Assembly (NCBI RefSeq): GCF_004784475.1
Contig: NZ_SRRT01000005.1
Coordinates: forward strand, 248,001 to 312,000
DNA from: Streptomyces bauhiniae
GTDB taxonomy: Bacteria > Actinomycetota > Actinomycetes > Streptomycetales > Streptomycetaceae
Direction of reading: 5' to 3'
DNA length: 64,000 bases
Shown here: piece after piece, positions 26,505 to 34,701 of the stretch
How positions within the stretch are numbered: position 1 is the stretch's first letter
Layout of the letters: the number at the start of each line of letters is the position of its first letter
Position numbers and translations under genes: made by a program
The notes under the pieces: model-generated
The model's input: the letters and a program-made list of their open reading frames with translations, nothing else
Told to the model about the DNA's origin: nothing
Databases searched by the model: none

Positions 26505-27653
26505 GTGACGAATACGGAGAGGCCCCCCGAGGACTCGGCGGGCTCGGGCAATCCGCTGCGCAGGCGCAGTGTGCTCGCGTCCGCCGCCCTGGCCGCGAGC
26601 GCTCCGGTGTCGCTGGCCGGCCCGGCGCACACTCCCGGACGCCCGGCGGCTCAGCGGGCGGTTCCCCCGCGACACGGCGCCGCCGTGCGTCTGGTGGCGG
26701 TTCCGGCGAAGCGGCGGGACATCGCCTGGCTACGGTCCGCGCTCCAGGTCGCGGTGGAGATCGAGTTCGCCACCATCCCCCCGTATCTCTGCGGATGGTG
26801 GTCGGTCAGGAACCGCAAGTGCGACGCCGCGCGGCTGATCAGGCGCATCGTCTCCGACGAGATGTACCACCTCGGCATCGTGTGCAACCTGCTGGTTGCG
26901 CTGGGCGGACGCCCCCGGATCAGGGACTCGGCACCCGCGTATCCGGGGCCGCTGCCCGGCGGTGTGCACCCAGGGGTCGAGGTCTGCCTCTCCGGCCTGA
27001 CCAAGCCGTTCGTCCGCGACGTGATGATGGCCATCGAGGCACCCGGCGCGCCCCTCACCGACCGTGCGGACGACCCGTTGAGCATCGGGCTCTTCTACGA
27101 GCAGGTGCTGTCGGCGTTCCTGGCCGTGGCTCCCGATCTGCACCTGGACCGGCAGTTGCACGAACGCATCGGTGAGGACACGCTCAGGCCCGTCCGGACT
27201 CTCGAGGACGTCGAACGGTCCATCGAGATCATCAAGGAGCAGGGCGAAGGCACCTCGCACTCCCCCGCGGACGCGCCGAGCGACGGTCACATGGCGCACT
27301 ACTACGCCTTCGCCGAGATCTACCACGGCCGCCAGTTGCGCGAGACCGGGGGCGAATGGCGCTTCACCGGTCCCGTGGTGCCGTTCCCGGACACCCGGCC
27401 CATGGCGAGGGTCCCGGCGGGCGGTTGGCAGAATCCGCCCGCCGAGGCCCAGCGGCTGCTCGACGCCTTCGACGGCACCTACGCCGGTGTACTGGAGTCG
27501 CTCGACTCCGCGTGGGCCGAGGGCGATCGGCACAGCCTGCGGACGGCGGTACGGGGCATGCGCAGGCTCCAGGCGCCGGCCGAGGAACTGATGGAGATTC
27601 CGGTCGACGGCACCCGCGAGACCTACGGACCGCAGTTCCGTCCGCGGCGGTGA
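26505..27653 (+). CDS. Tat-exported ferritin-like protein (iminophenyl-pyruvate dimer synthase-like family)
   Basis: 382 residues from GTG 26505 (GGAGG 7 nt upstream); the longer frame from 26274 has no good start. N-terminal RRRSVLASAALAASA is a twin-arginine signal. The mature part carries a ferritin-like four-helix domain: AVEIEFATIPPYLCGWWSV and SDEMYHLGIVCNLLVALGG give the E...E..H carboxylate/His pattern. This resembles the domain of VioB/RebD/StaD (iminophenyl-pyruvate dimer synthases) and many uncharacterised secreted proteins. Probably a diiron or heme-like oxidative enzyme outside the membrane; reaction unknown. No violacein- or rebeccamycin-type genes are nearby. Confidence 0.75.
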   Translation: MTNTERPPEDSAGSGNPLRRRSVLASAALAASAPVSLAGPAHTPGRPAAQRAVPPRHGAAVRLVAVPAKRRDIAWLRSALQVAVEIEFATIPPYLCGWWSVRNRKCDAARLIRRIVSDEMYHLGIVCNLLVALGGRPRIRDSAPAYPGPLPGGVHPGVEVCLSGLTKPFVRDVMMAIEAPGAPLTDRADDPLSIGLFYEQVLSAFLAVAPDLHLDRQLHERIGEDTLRPVRTLEDVERSIEIIKEQGEGTSHSPADAPSDGHMAHYYAFAEIYHGRQLRETGGEWRFTGPVVPFPDTRPMARVPAGGWQNPPAEAQRLLDAFDGTYAGVLESLDSAWAEGDRHSLRTAVRGMRRLQAPAEELMEIPVDGTRETYGPQFRPRR

Positions 27654-27657
27654 CCTG

Positions 27658-27873
27658 TCAGGCGGCCACGGTGCCCGGCACCTCGTAGCCCGCCTCGACG
27701 ATCGCCGCGCGCAGCAGGGCGTCGTCCAGATCCGTGCCCTCCACGGCGACGGTCCCCGCGGCCACGTCCACGTCCACCTCGCTGACGCCGGGTACCCCGG
27801 TCAGTTCCTCCTTGATGCTCGCCGCGCAGTGCCCGCAGCTCATGCCGGTGACGGTGAACTTCATTCGTGCCAT
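27658..27873 (-). CDS. Heavy-metal-associated (CopZ-like) copper chaperone
   Basis: 71 residues, single HMA domain with MSCGHC (C13, C16), a beta-alpha-beta-beta-alpha-beta pattern and FTVTGM before the metal site. Usual role is Cu(I) transfer to a P-type ATPase or repressor; no ATPase is in view. A second ATG at 27864 (MKFTV) is possible. It is followed upstream by hairpins and an ECF sigma gene, and a Met/His-rich membrane protein lies nearby, which together suggest a copper-response locus. Confidence 0.88.
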   Translation of the reverse strand: MARMKFTVTGMSCGHCAASIKEELTGVPGVSEVDVDVAAGTVAVEGTDLDDALLRAAIVEAGYEVPGTVAA

Positions 27874-27895
27874 GGCGCCACTCCTGGGTCTGGGT

Positions 27896-27913
27896 GGGGC
27901 GTGCGTACGCCCC
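27896..27913. promoter_or_regulatory. Short hairpin ggggcgt-gcgt-acgcccc upstream of the CopZ-like gene
   Basis: Seven-base perfect arms and a 4-base loop, 22 bases upstream of the CopZ-like start. It could be an operator of a metalloregulator or a structural element of the 5' leader. Confidence 0.35.
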
Positions 27914-28020
27914 GGATCACGGATGGACCGACCGCCGTGTTCAGCGGGCCGTCCTCCGCAGAGTCGGTCCGCTCGGCGGGCGGGTTCCCGGTGAAGGCCC
28001 GGATCACACGAAGGGGGGGT

Positions 28021-28074
28021 CGCACGGGGATGCCGTGCCAGGAACGGTCGTCCCCGGCGCGGCATCCCCGTGCG
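28021..28074. terminator. Hairpin terminator after the ECF sigma gene
   Basis: Perfect 14-bp stem (28021-28034 with 28061-28074) around a 26-base loop, directly after the ECF sigma gene (leftward stop at 28083). It separates that gene from the CopZ-like gene. Confidence 0.7.
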
Positions 28075-28082
28075 CGGTCGGC

Positions 28083-28700
28083 TCAGGCGGCGAGCAGTGA
28101 CGCCGGATGCTCCGCCTCGTCCAGCAGGTCCATCAAGGTCGCCCTGGCACGGGCGACGCGGGAGCGGACCGTGCCGACCGGGCAGGCGCTGACCTCGGCC
28201 GCTTCGGCGTACGGCAGACCTGCCACCTGGGTGAGGAGGAACGCCTCGCGCCGCTCCGCCGGCAGGGCGTCCAGCAGGTCGAGGAGGGCGATGCCGTCGT
28301 CGAATCCCGGCAGGCCGCGTGGCTGCGCCAGTTCGACGGCCATCTGCCAGTCCGGCGCGTCGGACAGGCGTGGCCGCGCGGCGGCGTGGCGGTAGCTGTC
28401 GATGACGGCCCGGCGGGCGATGGACAGCAGCCAGGACCGGGCCGACGAACGTCCCTCGAACCGGTGGAGGCTGCCGAGCGCGCGCAGGAACGTGTCCTGC
28501 GCGAGGTCGTCCACCGACTGCGGGTCGCCGCACAGCCGGGCGACGTACCGCTGGACGTCACGGTGCAGGGCTCGGACGAACTGCTCCACGGCGTGCGCGT
28601 CACCGTTTCTGGCGGCCAAGGCCAGCACAGTCGCCGGGTCGTCGTCCGGAGCCGTGGGAGCGGTGGTGGGTGGGGAGATGGGCAGGACGGAAGTGATCAC
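28083..28700 (-). CDS. ECF RNA polymerase sigma factor
   Basis: 205 residues. Sigma region 2 about 35-100 (DDLAQDTFLRAL, SSARSWLLSIARRAVIDSYRH) and region 4 about 140-195 (LPAERREAFLLTQVAGLPYAEAAEVSACPVGTVRSRVARAR). No anti-sigma gene is adjacent; a Met/His-rich membrane protein lies upstream on the same strand and a copper chaperone downstream. The sigma may respond to copper or envelope redox stress through that membrane protein, which is inference. Confidence 0.9.
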   Translation of the reverse strand: MITSVLPISPPTTAPTAPDDDPATVLALAARNGDAHAVEQFVRALHRDVQRYVARLCGDPQSVDDLAQDTFLRALGSLHRFEGRSSARSWLLSIARRAVIDSYRHAAARPRLSDAPDWQMAVELAQPRGLPGFDDGIALLDLLDALPAERREAFLLTQVAGLPYAEAAEVSACPVGTVRSRVARARATLMDLLDEAEHPASLLAA

Positions 28701-28829
28701 CTGGTGTCCTTCTCGGATTCCGTGGGGGAAGGCGGCCGTACCTCGGGCGCGACGCTCGTATGCGTACGCGCATGCGGGTACGGCCGGGGGCCCGAGGTGC
28801 GTGACGCGGCCTCGGGAAACCGGCTGTCC

Positions 28830-29534
28830 TCAGATGACAGCGGTCCCCTGTGGAGGTCCCCGAGAGGTGATCGCGTGAACGAGCGGCAGCCTCCGCACCC
28901 GACGGGAGCGGGAGCGGGGCATCCGAATCCGGGGGTGGTCCGCGGTGACCCGGAAGCCGAGCAGCAGTCGGAGCGGGGCGGCCAGCCGGCCGGCGATCGC
29001 CCGCATGATGCGGAACGCCGCCTTCTCCCCGTATGCCAGCCACAGCCCTGTGAGGAAGGCGGCTAGCAGGTGTGCGGCGAGCATGCCGTAGGAGGAGCCG
29101 CCACTGTGGGCGGCCACATGGCCCAGGAGCGAATGGCCCGTCGACATGTGGTCCATCGACATGTGGTCAACGCCCATGTGGCCCATGCCCATGTGGCCCA
29201 TCGACATGTGGCCCATCCGCATGGAAGCCATGTCGGCTCCCGTCCCGCCGCCCCCGCCAGGAGCAGGCGTCCCCCCGGTGATCGACTGGGCATACGAGAA
29301 CGCCGTGTGCAGAGCCATCTGCGTGGCCACGACGATCGTCACGATCAACGGCAGGCCCCGCTCGCGGGCGGCCAGGGCCCATCCGACGGCACCGGTGGCG
29401 ACCGCTCCGAGGGCGAACGCCTGGGCGGGCACGTGGGTACCGGACATCATGACGTGCCCCAGGGCGGCCAACACCACACAGACGGCCGCGAACACCGCCG
29501 CTCGTACTGTGCGCGAGCACCACCCCGCCGTCAT
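28830..29534 (-). CDS. Met/His-rich integral membrane protein
   Basis: 234 residues from ATG 29534 (a start further upstream lacks support). Three N-terminal TM helices, then an extracytoplasmic loop with MRMGHMSMGHMGMGHM and MSMDHMSTGHS repeats, then another TM helix and a basic tail. Met-His clusters of this type bind Cu(I)/Cu(II), as in PcoE/CopA loops. It lies 129 bp upstream of the ECF sigma gene on the same strand. A copper-sensing or copper-storage role is inferred from composition and neighbours. Confidence 0.72.
   Translation of the reverse strand: MTAGWCSRTVRAAVFAAVCVVLAALGHVMMSGTHVPAQAFALGAVATGAVGWALAARERGLPLIVTIVVATQMALHTAFSYAQSITGGTPAPGGGGGTGADMASMRMGHMSMGHMGMGHMGVDHMSMDHMSTGHSLLGHVAAHSGGSSYGMLAAHLLAAFLTGLWLAYGEKAAFRIMRAIAGRLAAPLRLLLGFRVTADHPRIRMPRSRSRRVRRLPLVHAITSRGPPQGTAVI
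29145..29219. repeat. Five tandem 15-bp units inside the Met/His-rich gene
   Basis: Units begin at 29145, 29160, 29175, 29190 and 29205, each starting catgtgg. They encode the five-residue period (xMGHM/xMDHM) of the metal-binding loop. Copy number may vary by slippage. Confidence 0.8.
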
Positions 29535-29743
29535 CGGGCCCCTCCTCACGTCCGGGTACCGGCCTGCATGCCTGGGTACGGAATTCACCCCCGTCCACCA
29601 CTCAACCATCCCGCCGCGACCCGGCACCCGGCGCAACACCGGTCCCGGCCGCGAAGCCCCTCCGGCTTCTTGAGCCCGCGTCGGGCGGACGGACCACCAC
29701 CGCCAGCGCCAGTACCGGCAGGCTGGGCACCGACTCGCGGTAG

Positions 29744-29890
29744 GCCACCACCCCGGTCGCGGAGGGCGGCTACGGGCTGGACCCGGACCGGATCTGGATC
29801 ACCGTGTACCGCACCGACGACGAGTCGCGCGCCTTGTGGCGCCGCGTCACCGGCCTGCCCGACGAGCGGATTGTGGCCCGCGGCGACTGC
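29744..29890 (+). pseudogene. Alanyl-tRNA synthetase-like fragment
   Basis: The frame reads TTPVAEGGYGLDPDRIWITVY followed by LPDERIVARGD, matching the catalytic-domain segment of alanyl-tRNA synthetase (GLDxxRxWxTVY ... xPxERIxRxG). It starts right after an in-frame TAG, and homology stops after about 45 residues. On the opposite strand around 29890-30050 a PAS-like stretch (IGYPAELVVGRPLTQLL) is visible, so two gene scraps appear fused here. The rest of 29535-30082 shows nothing recognisable. Confidence 0.45.
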
Positions 29891-30082
29891 TCGCGGCGCA
29901 ACCGGATGCGGCAGCCGACGAGGCCGCCGTCCCGGTGCCTGAGCAGGACGTCGTCGTCAGCGGTACGGTCGTCACTCAGCAACTGCGTGAGAGGCCGGCC
30001 GACGACCAGCTCCGCCGGGTAGCCGATCGGTTCAGCTCGCGGCCGCTTCCGCATCACTCACCATCCGACTTCGGTGCCCTTG

Positions 30083-31240
30083 TCAGTCTCGCGTGACTGA
30101 CCCCGCTCCGCGCGGGCAGTCCGGCGCGACCGGTTTCTGGGCGACGGCGAGGATGGCCATGTCGTCCTGCTGCCCGCCTCCCGTCCAGCGGTGGACATCC
30201 GTGGTGAGGGCGCGAACCAGGGACTCGGGACTGTCGAAGCTGCGCCCGACGAGACAGGACGAGCAGGGGTCGTAGAAGAGACCCTCGCTGTTGCGCGCCT
30301 CGGTTACCCCGTCGGTGACCAGGAGCAGCAGGGCTCCGACCGGCAGTGAGAGGACGTCGGCCTGCGCACCGTCCGGGCCCGGGACGAGTCCCGTCAGGCC
30401 CATGCCCAAGGGCATCTGCGGAACGCTCGCGTCGAGCCGGGTCACCTGTCCTTCGTGCACCAAGTACGGTGCCGGATGGCCGCGGTTGAGCAGTCGCACG
30501 ACGTCGCCCCGCACGGAGACCTCCGCCAGCAGGGCCGTTGCGAAGTCCTCGGTGGCGATGTCCTGCGCCAGTTCCCGGCCGGCCTCCCTGGCCAGTGCGT
30601 CGTCGAGCCGTTCCGCCAGGGCGGCCAGATCGGGGGCGTACTCGGCCTCCTGGCGGAACGCGCCGATCGCCACGGAAACCGCGGCAACGGCCTGAAGACC
30701 CTTGCCGCGCACGTCCCCGATGATCATGCGGACGCCGAACGGGGTGTCCTGCACCGCGAACAGGTCCCCGCCGATCTGCGCCTCGACCTGGGCCGCGGTA
30801 TAGCCCGAAGCGACAGCCAGGGGCCCGACACGCACGGGGGGTTGCGGCAGCACGGCCCGCTGGACCGCCTCCGCGATGCCTCGGGCCTGCGCGAGATCAC
30901 GCCGTTGGCTCTCCACCAGAGCGTTCACCGCCAGGGCGAGGGCCCCGATCAGGCCGATCACGGCCAGATCCACCCAGAGCGCTGACGCCGGGCGCTCCCG
31001 ATAGAGGTCAAGGCCCACCGAGGCGGCGACCGCCACGCACGCGAAGCCCAGAGCCGTCCGGAACGACAGCATCGCCCCGGCCATCAGCGGCGACGCCGCC
31101 AGCAGGGGAAGCCCCACGTACGGGCGCGGCGCGAAAGCGGTGAGCAGCCCCCCGGCCGCGAGGACGCACGCCGCCAAGACCCAGGGGGACTTGCCGGACA
31201 CGCGTCGCAACCTCTCCACCAATGCCTCCTTGCCCGACAT
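30083..31240 (-). CDS. Membrane SpoIIE-type protein phosphatase
   Basis: 385 residues. Three to four N-terminal TM helices (about 15-115), a short linker, then a PP2C/SpoIIE domain: GGDLFAV, IIGDVRGKGLQAVAAVSVAIGAF, RGHPAPYLV, LLVTDGVTEARN and QQDDMAILAV. The metal aspartates are present. Family members without a sensor domain control anti-sigma networks and are very common in Streptomyces. The ribosome site AAGG is 3 bases from the ATG, unusually close; the alternative is a leaderless or shifted start. Confidence 0.87.
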   Translation of the reverse strand: MSGKEALVERLRRVSGKSPWVLAACVLAAGGLLTAFAPRPYVGLPLLAASPLMAGAMLSFRTALGFACVAVAASVGLDLYRERPASALWVDLAVIGLIGALALAVNALVESQRRDLAQARGIAEAVQRAVLPQPPVRVGPLAVASGYTAAQVEAQIGGDLFAVQDTPFGVRMIIGDVRGKGLQAVAAVSVAIGAFRQEAEYAPDLAALAERLDDALAREAGRELAQDIATEDFATALLAEVSVRGDVVRLLNRGHPAPYLVHEGQVTRLDASVPQMPLGMGLTGLVPGPDGAQADVLSLPVGALLLLVTDGVTEARNSEGLFYDPCSSCLVGRSFDSPESLVRALTTDVHRWTGGGQQDDMAILAVAQKPVAPDCPRGAGSVTRD

Positions 31241-31461
31241 ATACCTTAAGGGGGCACACTCTTTGCTTCTCCGTGTGAGGCGGACCGGGAAAACCACTCC
31301 ACCGTGACCGCTCGTGATCAACCCGGAGTGCCTGGTGGCGGTCCGGCCGTCGTCGGGAAACGGCGAACGGCACCGGGCGCGGGGACGAACCCCGGGGCCG
31401 ATGCCGTTCCGTTTCGCCGTCCGGATACGGAGTCCTGAGGACTCCGGCCACGTGGAAGCGG

Positions 31462-31728
31462 TCAGTGCGAACGCCGCCCGATCAGGAGGCGGTACAGCAG
31501 GAGCACGATCACCGAGCCGACGACCGCGGCGATCCAGGTCGACAGGTGGAAGAAGCCGTTGATGGAGTGCACACCGAAGATCACCTTGCCGAGCCAGCCG
31601 CCGAGCAGACCGCCGACGATGCCGATGAGCATCGTGACGAGGCAGCCGCCCGGGTCCTTGCCGGGCATGAGCGCCTTGGCGATGGCGCCCGCGATGAGGC
31701 CGATGAGGATCCAGGCGATGATGCCCAC
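31462..31728 (-). CDS. GlsB/YeaQ/YmgE family stress membrane protein
   Basis: 88 residues from GTG 31728 (GGAAG 8 nt upstream). Three TM helices with the glycine-rich family motif IAWILIGLIAGAIAKALMPG then GIVGGLLGGWLG. Small inner-membrane proteins of this group are stress-induced and of uncertain function. Longer in-frame readings upstream are not credible. Confidence 0.85.
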   Translation of the reverse strand: MGIIAWILIGLIAGAIAKALMPGKDPGGCLVTMLIGIVGGLLGGWLGKVIFGVHSINGFFHLSTWIAAVVGSVIVLLLYRLLIGRRSH

Positions 31729-31958
31729 GGTGTGCTTCCTTTGCTCTAGGTGAACTGGAGGAAGACCCGGCGGGGATTCCGCCGGGGCTGCCCGCCGGCT
31801 GGTCCGCACGGACGACCGGCGACATACGAATATCCACTCGAGAGCACTCCACACGGCATCCCGGCCCCGTATCCTCCGCCCGGCGCCCGATTCGGTGCGC
31901 GGCAAGCGCGGAGCCTGGACATGCCATGCCGCTGGCTGCCTCAAGCAGATGCCGTCAT

Positions 31959-32252
31959 GATCACCCCAATGGCCGACAGGGATTTTCCCGGCCGATGGGG
32001 CAATTGCGCTGGACCGCTGCACTACCCATGCTCATCGGGGCGGCTACAGACCGAGCGCACCAGCGGACACCCCGCGATGCTGGAGCTGGCCCTCCCCTGT
32101 GCGCGACCGAGGCACGCAGGACCAGTGCAAGCACCCGTCCCACTCCACGTGACCTTCCCAGCCACAAGGTTGATACTGCCGACAGTAGTACCGCGATCGT
32201 CACCCGAAGCACCGCCGGCCACCCTTATGAGGAGACACCGATGAAGATGCTG
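31959..32252 (+). repeat. Left copy of a diverged direct repeat shared with the dhaK leader
   Basis: 31959-32207 aligns along its length with 62548-62802. By eye roughly 70-75 percent identity, with exact blocks such as cactccacgtgaccttc and ccgacagtagta. After a stretch of about 150 bases missing here, a 23-base identical block (32230-32252 versus 62971-62993) spans the ribosome site and the first codons of the gene that follows. No gene is seen within 31729-32240. The other copy precedes dhaK, so this looks like a duplicated dhaK-type promoter/leader at the left edge of an island. Confidence 0.7.
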
Positions 32253-32819
32253 GCAGTCGTACCGGAGCACAGGCTCTCATCGGCGGACCCGTTCCAGGTA
32301 GAGGTGTGGGGTGAGACCGCCACCATCCCCGCGCGGATCTATCAGGATGAACCGAACGCCGACGTGGTGCGTTCACTGGCCGGGACCCAGCAAGTGATCT
32401 TGCGCTGCCTGTACTCGTGGCACTGCGATGGCAGGGTCCGTCAGCGTCCCCTCGAACAGATCGTGAGGCTGGACGAGGCGTGGGTGGTCCCGTTCGTCGT
32501 GCAGTTGGCCGGTGAGTACGTGGTGGAGATCCTTGAGGCGATCTACCGAGGGCTGCCCGGACTCGGTGTCCCGGACTCGGTCCAGCGCGGACTCTATGGT
32601 GAGTTCATCGCTCGGAATCCTGCGTTTTTCGCCCGCACGGAACGACGTGTGGTGAGCAACTGGTCCTGCTACTACCGCTGGGAGTAGCCGGAGTTCGGCA
32701 CGTACCCGGGGAGCTCGCTGGCGGAAGTGTTTCGGTCCGCCGCCTCGGAACGGGTGGGCGCACCGTGGCCCCGCCACACACCGGCCCCACTGATGAACAC
32801 AGGCGGACAGACGACCTGA
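32241..32819 (+). pseudogene. Conserved hypothetical protein, amber-interrupted
   Basis: 148 residues from ATG 32241 to TAG 32685-32687, then 43 further in-frame codons (PEFGTYPGSSLAEVFRSAAS ...) to TGA 32817. The downstream part continues the protein's style without a break, so TAG probably replaced TAC (RWE-Y-PEFG). Features: TIPARIYQDEP, QVILRCLYSWHCDGR, FARTERRVVSNWSCYYRW. No known domain. The first nine codons (MKMLxxVPE) and the ribosome site match those of dhaK, so the 5' end may be borrowed from that leader. Confidence 0.6.
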
Positions 32820-32831
32820 GCCCTCCACCGT

Positions 32832-33577
32832 CTATCCGGTGATGGCGAGGTTGTGCAGGCGGACGATGCCGAGCATCGCGTGATGGACGCCAGGCCTTTG
32901 AGTCGGCAGTCGCGGAGGATCTTCCAGCCTTTCAAACAGGCGAAAGCGTGCTCGACCCGGGCACGTACCTGCTTGTGGGACTTGTTGTGCGCTTCCTTCC
33001 ATGCAGGCAGCTCCTCGCCCTTGCGGCGGCGGTGGGGCATCACGAGTCCGGTTCCGGGGTAGCCGCCGTCGGCGATCGTCAGTGTCTCGCCCACGGCAGC
33101 CTTCGCGCCGGACTCCGCCCACGCTTTGCAGTCGTTGCGGTTGCCTGGCAGGGGGCGGCCGACCACGACGATCAGGCGGGTGTCGGCGTCGACGGCGACT
33201 TGGTGGCTGGTGGAGTACCGATAGTTCTTCGACTGCTCGGCCACCGTGTGGTCGCATGTGAGTACCAGGGTGCCGTCCACAATGAGGACAGCGTCCTTCG
33301 CGAAGCAGAGCCGGGGCGGCGATGCGAGGAGCGGACCGAGCTGATCGATGATCCGGTCGGCTGCGGACTTCGAGATGCCGAACAGCAGAACCAGCTGGCG
33401 CATCGTCAAGTTCGTGCGCCACTAGGTCGCGACCAACAGCACCCGATCCTCCAGCGGCAGACTCCAGGGCCGGCCCCGGCGCACCCCATCGCCGCCCTCG
33501 CGGGCGACGTGTGCCGCCTGCGTCTGATGGTCTTTGCCCAGCATGTCCCACACCTTGGCCCGTTCCTCCGGCGGCAT
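32832..33577 (-). mobile_element. IS5-family transposase pseudogene
   Basis: DDE transposase reading: RRGRPWSLPLEDRVLLVAT, TAG (33424-33422), WRTNLTMRQLVLLFGISKSA, IVDGTLVLTCDHTVAEQSKN with the first catalytic D, VVGRPLPGNRNDCKAW, IADGGYPGTGL with the second D, KSHKQVRARVEHAFACLKGW with the E, then a one-base deletion near 32893 after which GVHHAMLGIVRLHNLAITG follows in another frame. The catalytic triad is present but the amber codon and frameshift disable it. Terminal repeats were not identified. Confidence 0.85.
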
Positions 33578-33790
33578 TCCGCGGAGGAGTAGATGAGCAG
33601 CTGCCACGCCGTAGTGGTACGGGAACAGCTTCAGCCAAGGGCGGCCCGTAGGTGCGTCTTGCGATGAAGTATCCCGCGGCTCGGGGATGTTGTCCGGTAG
33701 GGCTTCAGCATTCTGGGCGGGCAGATCACCGGTGGGCGAGCCAGCGGACGCCTCTACCGCGGTCATGGTCTGCGGCTGCTCGGGCTGCCG

Positions 33791-33806
33791 GTTTACCGCG
33801 ATAAAC
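33791..33806. promoter_or_regulatory. parS-like palindrome 1
   Basis: gtttaccgcgataaac: differs at one position from the perfect palindrome GTTTACCGCGGTAAAC. A second near-copy lies 72 bp away. Such paired sites suit a ParB-like or repressor protein; no gene for one is in this window. Confidence 0.4.
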
Positions 33807-33862
33807 CTGACCTCTGGCGTCGGCTCCGTGATCGGGCTGGTGGGAGCCTGAGCTAGATCGTG

Positions 33863-33878
33863 GTTTGCCGCGGTAAAC
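33863..33878. promoter_or_regulatory. parS-like palindrome 2
   Basis: gtttgccgcggtaaac: again one change from GTTTACCGCGGTAAAC, in the opposite arm from copy 1. Same orientation-independent site, centre 72 bp from copy 1. Confidence 0.4.
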
Positions 33879-34346
33879 CGGTCGGCGTCTGAAGCTGCGG
33901 AGGTAGTCCCGGTCCAGGCCGAGTTCTGCGGCTCGGGCGGGTTGGCCGCCCGGGCCCGAAGTCGAGCCCCGGGCCCGGGGCGGGATGGTTTAGGAGCGTT
34001 GGCCGGAGAGCCGGTCTCCGCATGCGGGTTCTGAACCCTCTGCGGACGCGGGCGGGTGCCAGCCTGTTCGGCGCGGTCGGCTTTCCCGGGGCTTGCGAAG
34101 GCCGGTGGCAAGCGGGTGTGCGAGCCGGAGCCGGGCGTCGGTAGGGATCACGGGCCAGGTCCACCGGTCGGTCGGTTCCGAGCTGCGAAGCCGGGGGCTT
34201 GGTCCATCTGAGGGTCTGCTCAACCTCCCTGTTGGCGTCGAAGACGATCCAGGACCCCTCGGGCGTCTCCCCCGCGGCCAGGTACAACTCCCATTGGTTC
34301 TTCTCCAGGACCCAGCCGAATGCGTCGGGCTCCTCCACCGGCAGCT

Positions 34347-34538
34347 GCCAAACCCATCGCCCGGCACGTCGCGACCCTTCTCACCGACGCCGGCCTGCCC
34401 GGCCACGAGCACGCCGTCGACGTCATGCTCAGCGCCACTGCTCTGGTGGCCCCTGATCCGTCCGTCGTCCTCACCTCCGATCCGGAGGACCTCACCACCC
34501 TGTGCGTCGGCGGACGGGTCACCGTGGTCAAGGTCTGA
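34347..34538 (+). pseudogene. PIN-domain protein remnant (C-terminal half)
   Basis: The frame PIARHVATLLTDAGLPGHEH, AVDVMLSATALVA, VVLTSDPEDLTTL and VTVVKV to the stop at 34538 is the C-terminal half of a PIN-domain (VapC-like) ribonuclease; D in AVDVM and D in TSDPEDL are the expected late acids. The N-terminal half with the first catalytic Asp is absent and the strand switches to another relic at about 34340. No antitoxin gene is present. Confidence 0.6.
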
Positions 34539-34701
34539 CAGAGGCAACCACGATTTCGGGGGCAGCGGTTGGCCGTGGCCGGTCCCGAGTGTGTGTACGG
34601 ATTCTTGAAGATCAGGCGCGCGGATGTTTTCGCTGAGTAGCATGGGATTTCCGGTGTGTAGTGGTGAGTTGACCGCTACCGGGACATGAGGGGATGTGTG
34701 A

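Larger units (their letters stand above)
33578..34338 (-). other. Unassigned, probably once-coding segment with two parS-like palindromes
   Basis: Leftward frames are open but drift in composition. 34338 to about 34190 reads EEPDAFGWVLEKNQWELYLA then WIVFDANREVEQTLRW, which looks like real protein; 33700-33600 reads WLKLFPYHYGVAAAHLLLRG. No family is recognised, and the Pro/Arg-rich middle looks like out-of-frame or linker sequence. Flanked by a transposase relic and a PIN relic, it may be plasmid- or phage-derived. Confidence 0.35.

Noticed and set aside
29145..29219. Tandem repeats considered as a CRISPR array
   Set aside because: Units are contiguous 15-mers without spacers and encode a metal-binding protein loop.
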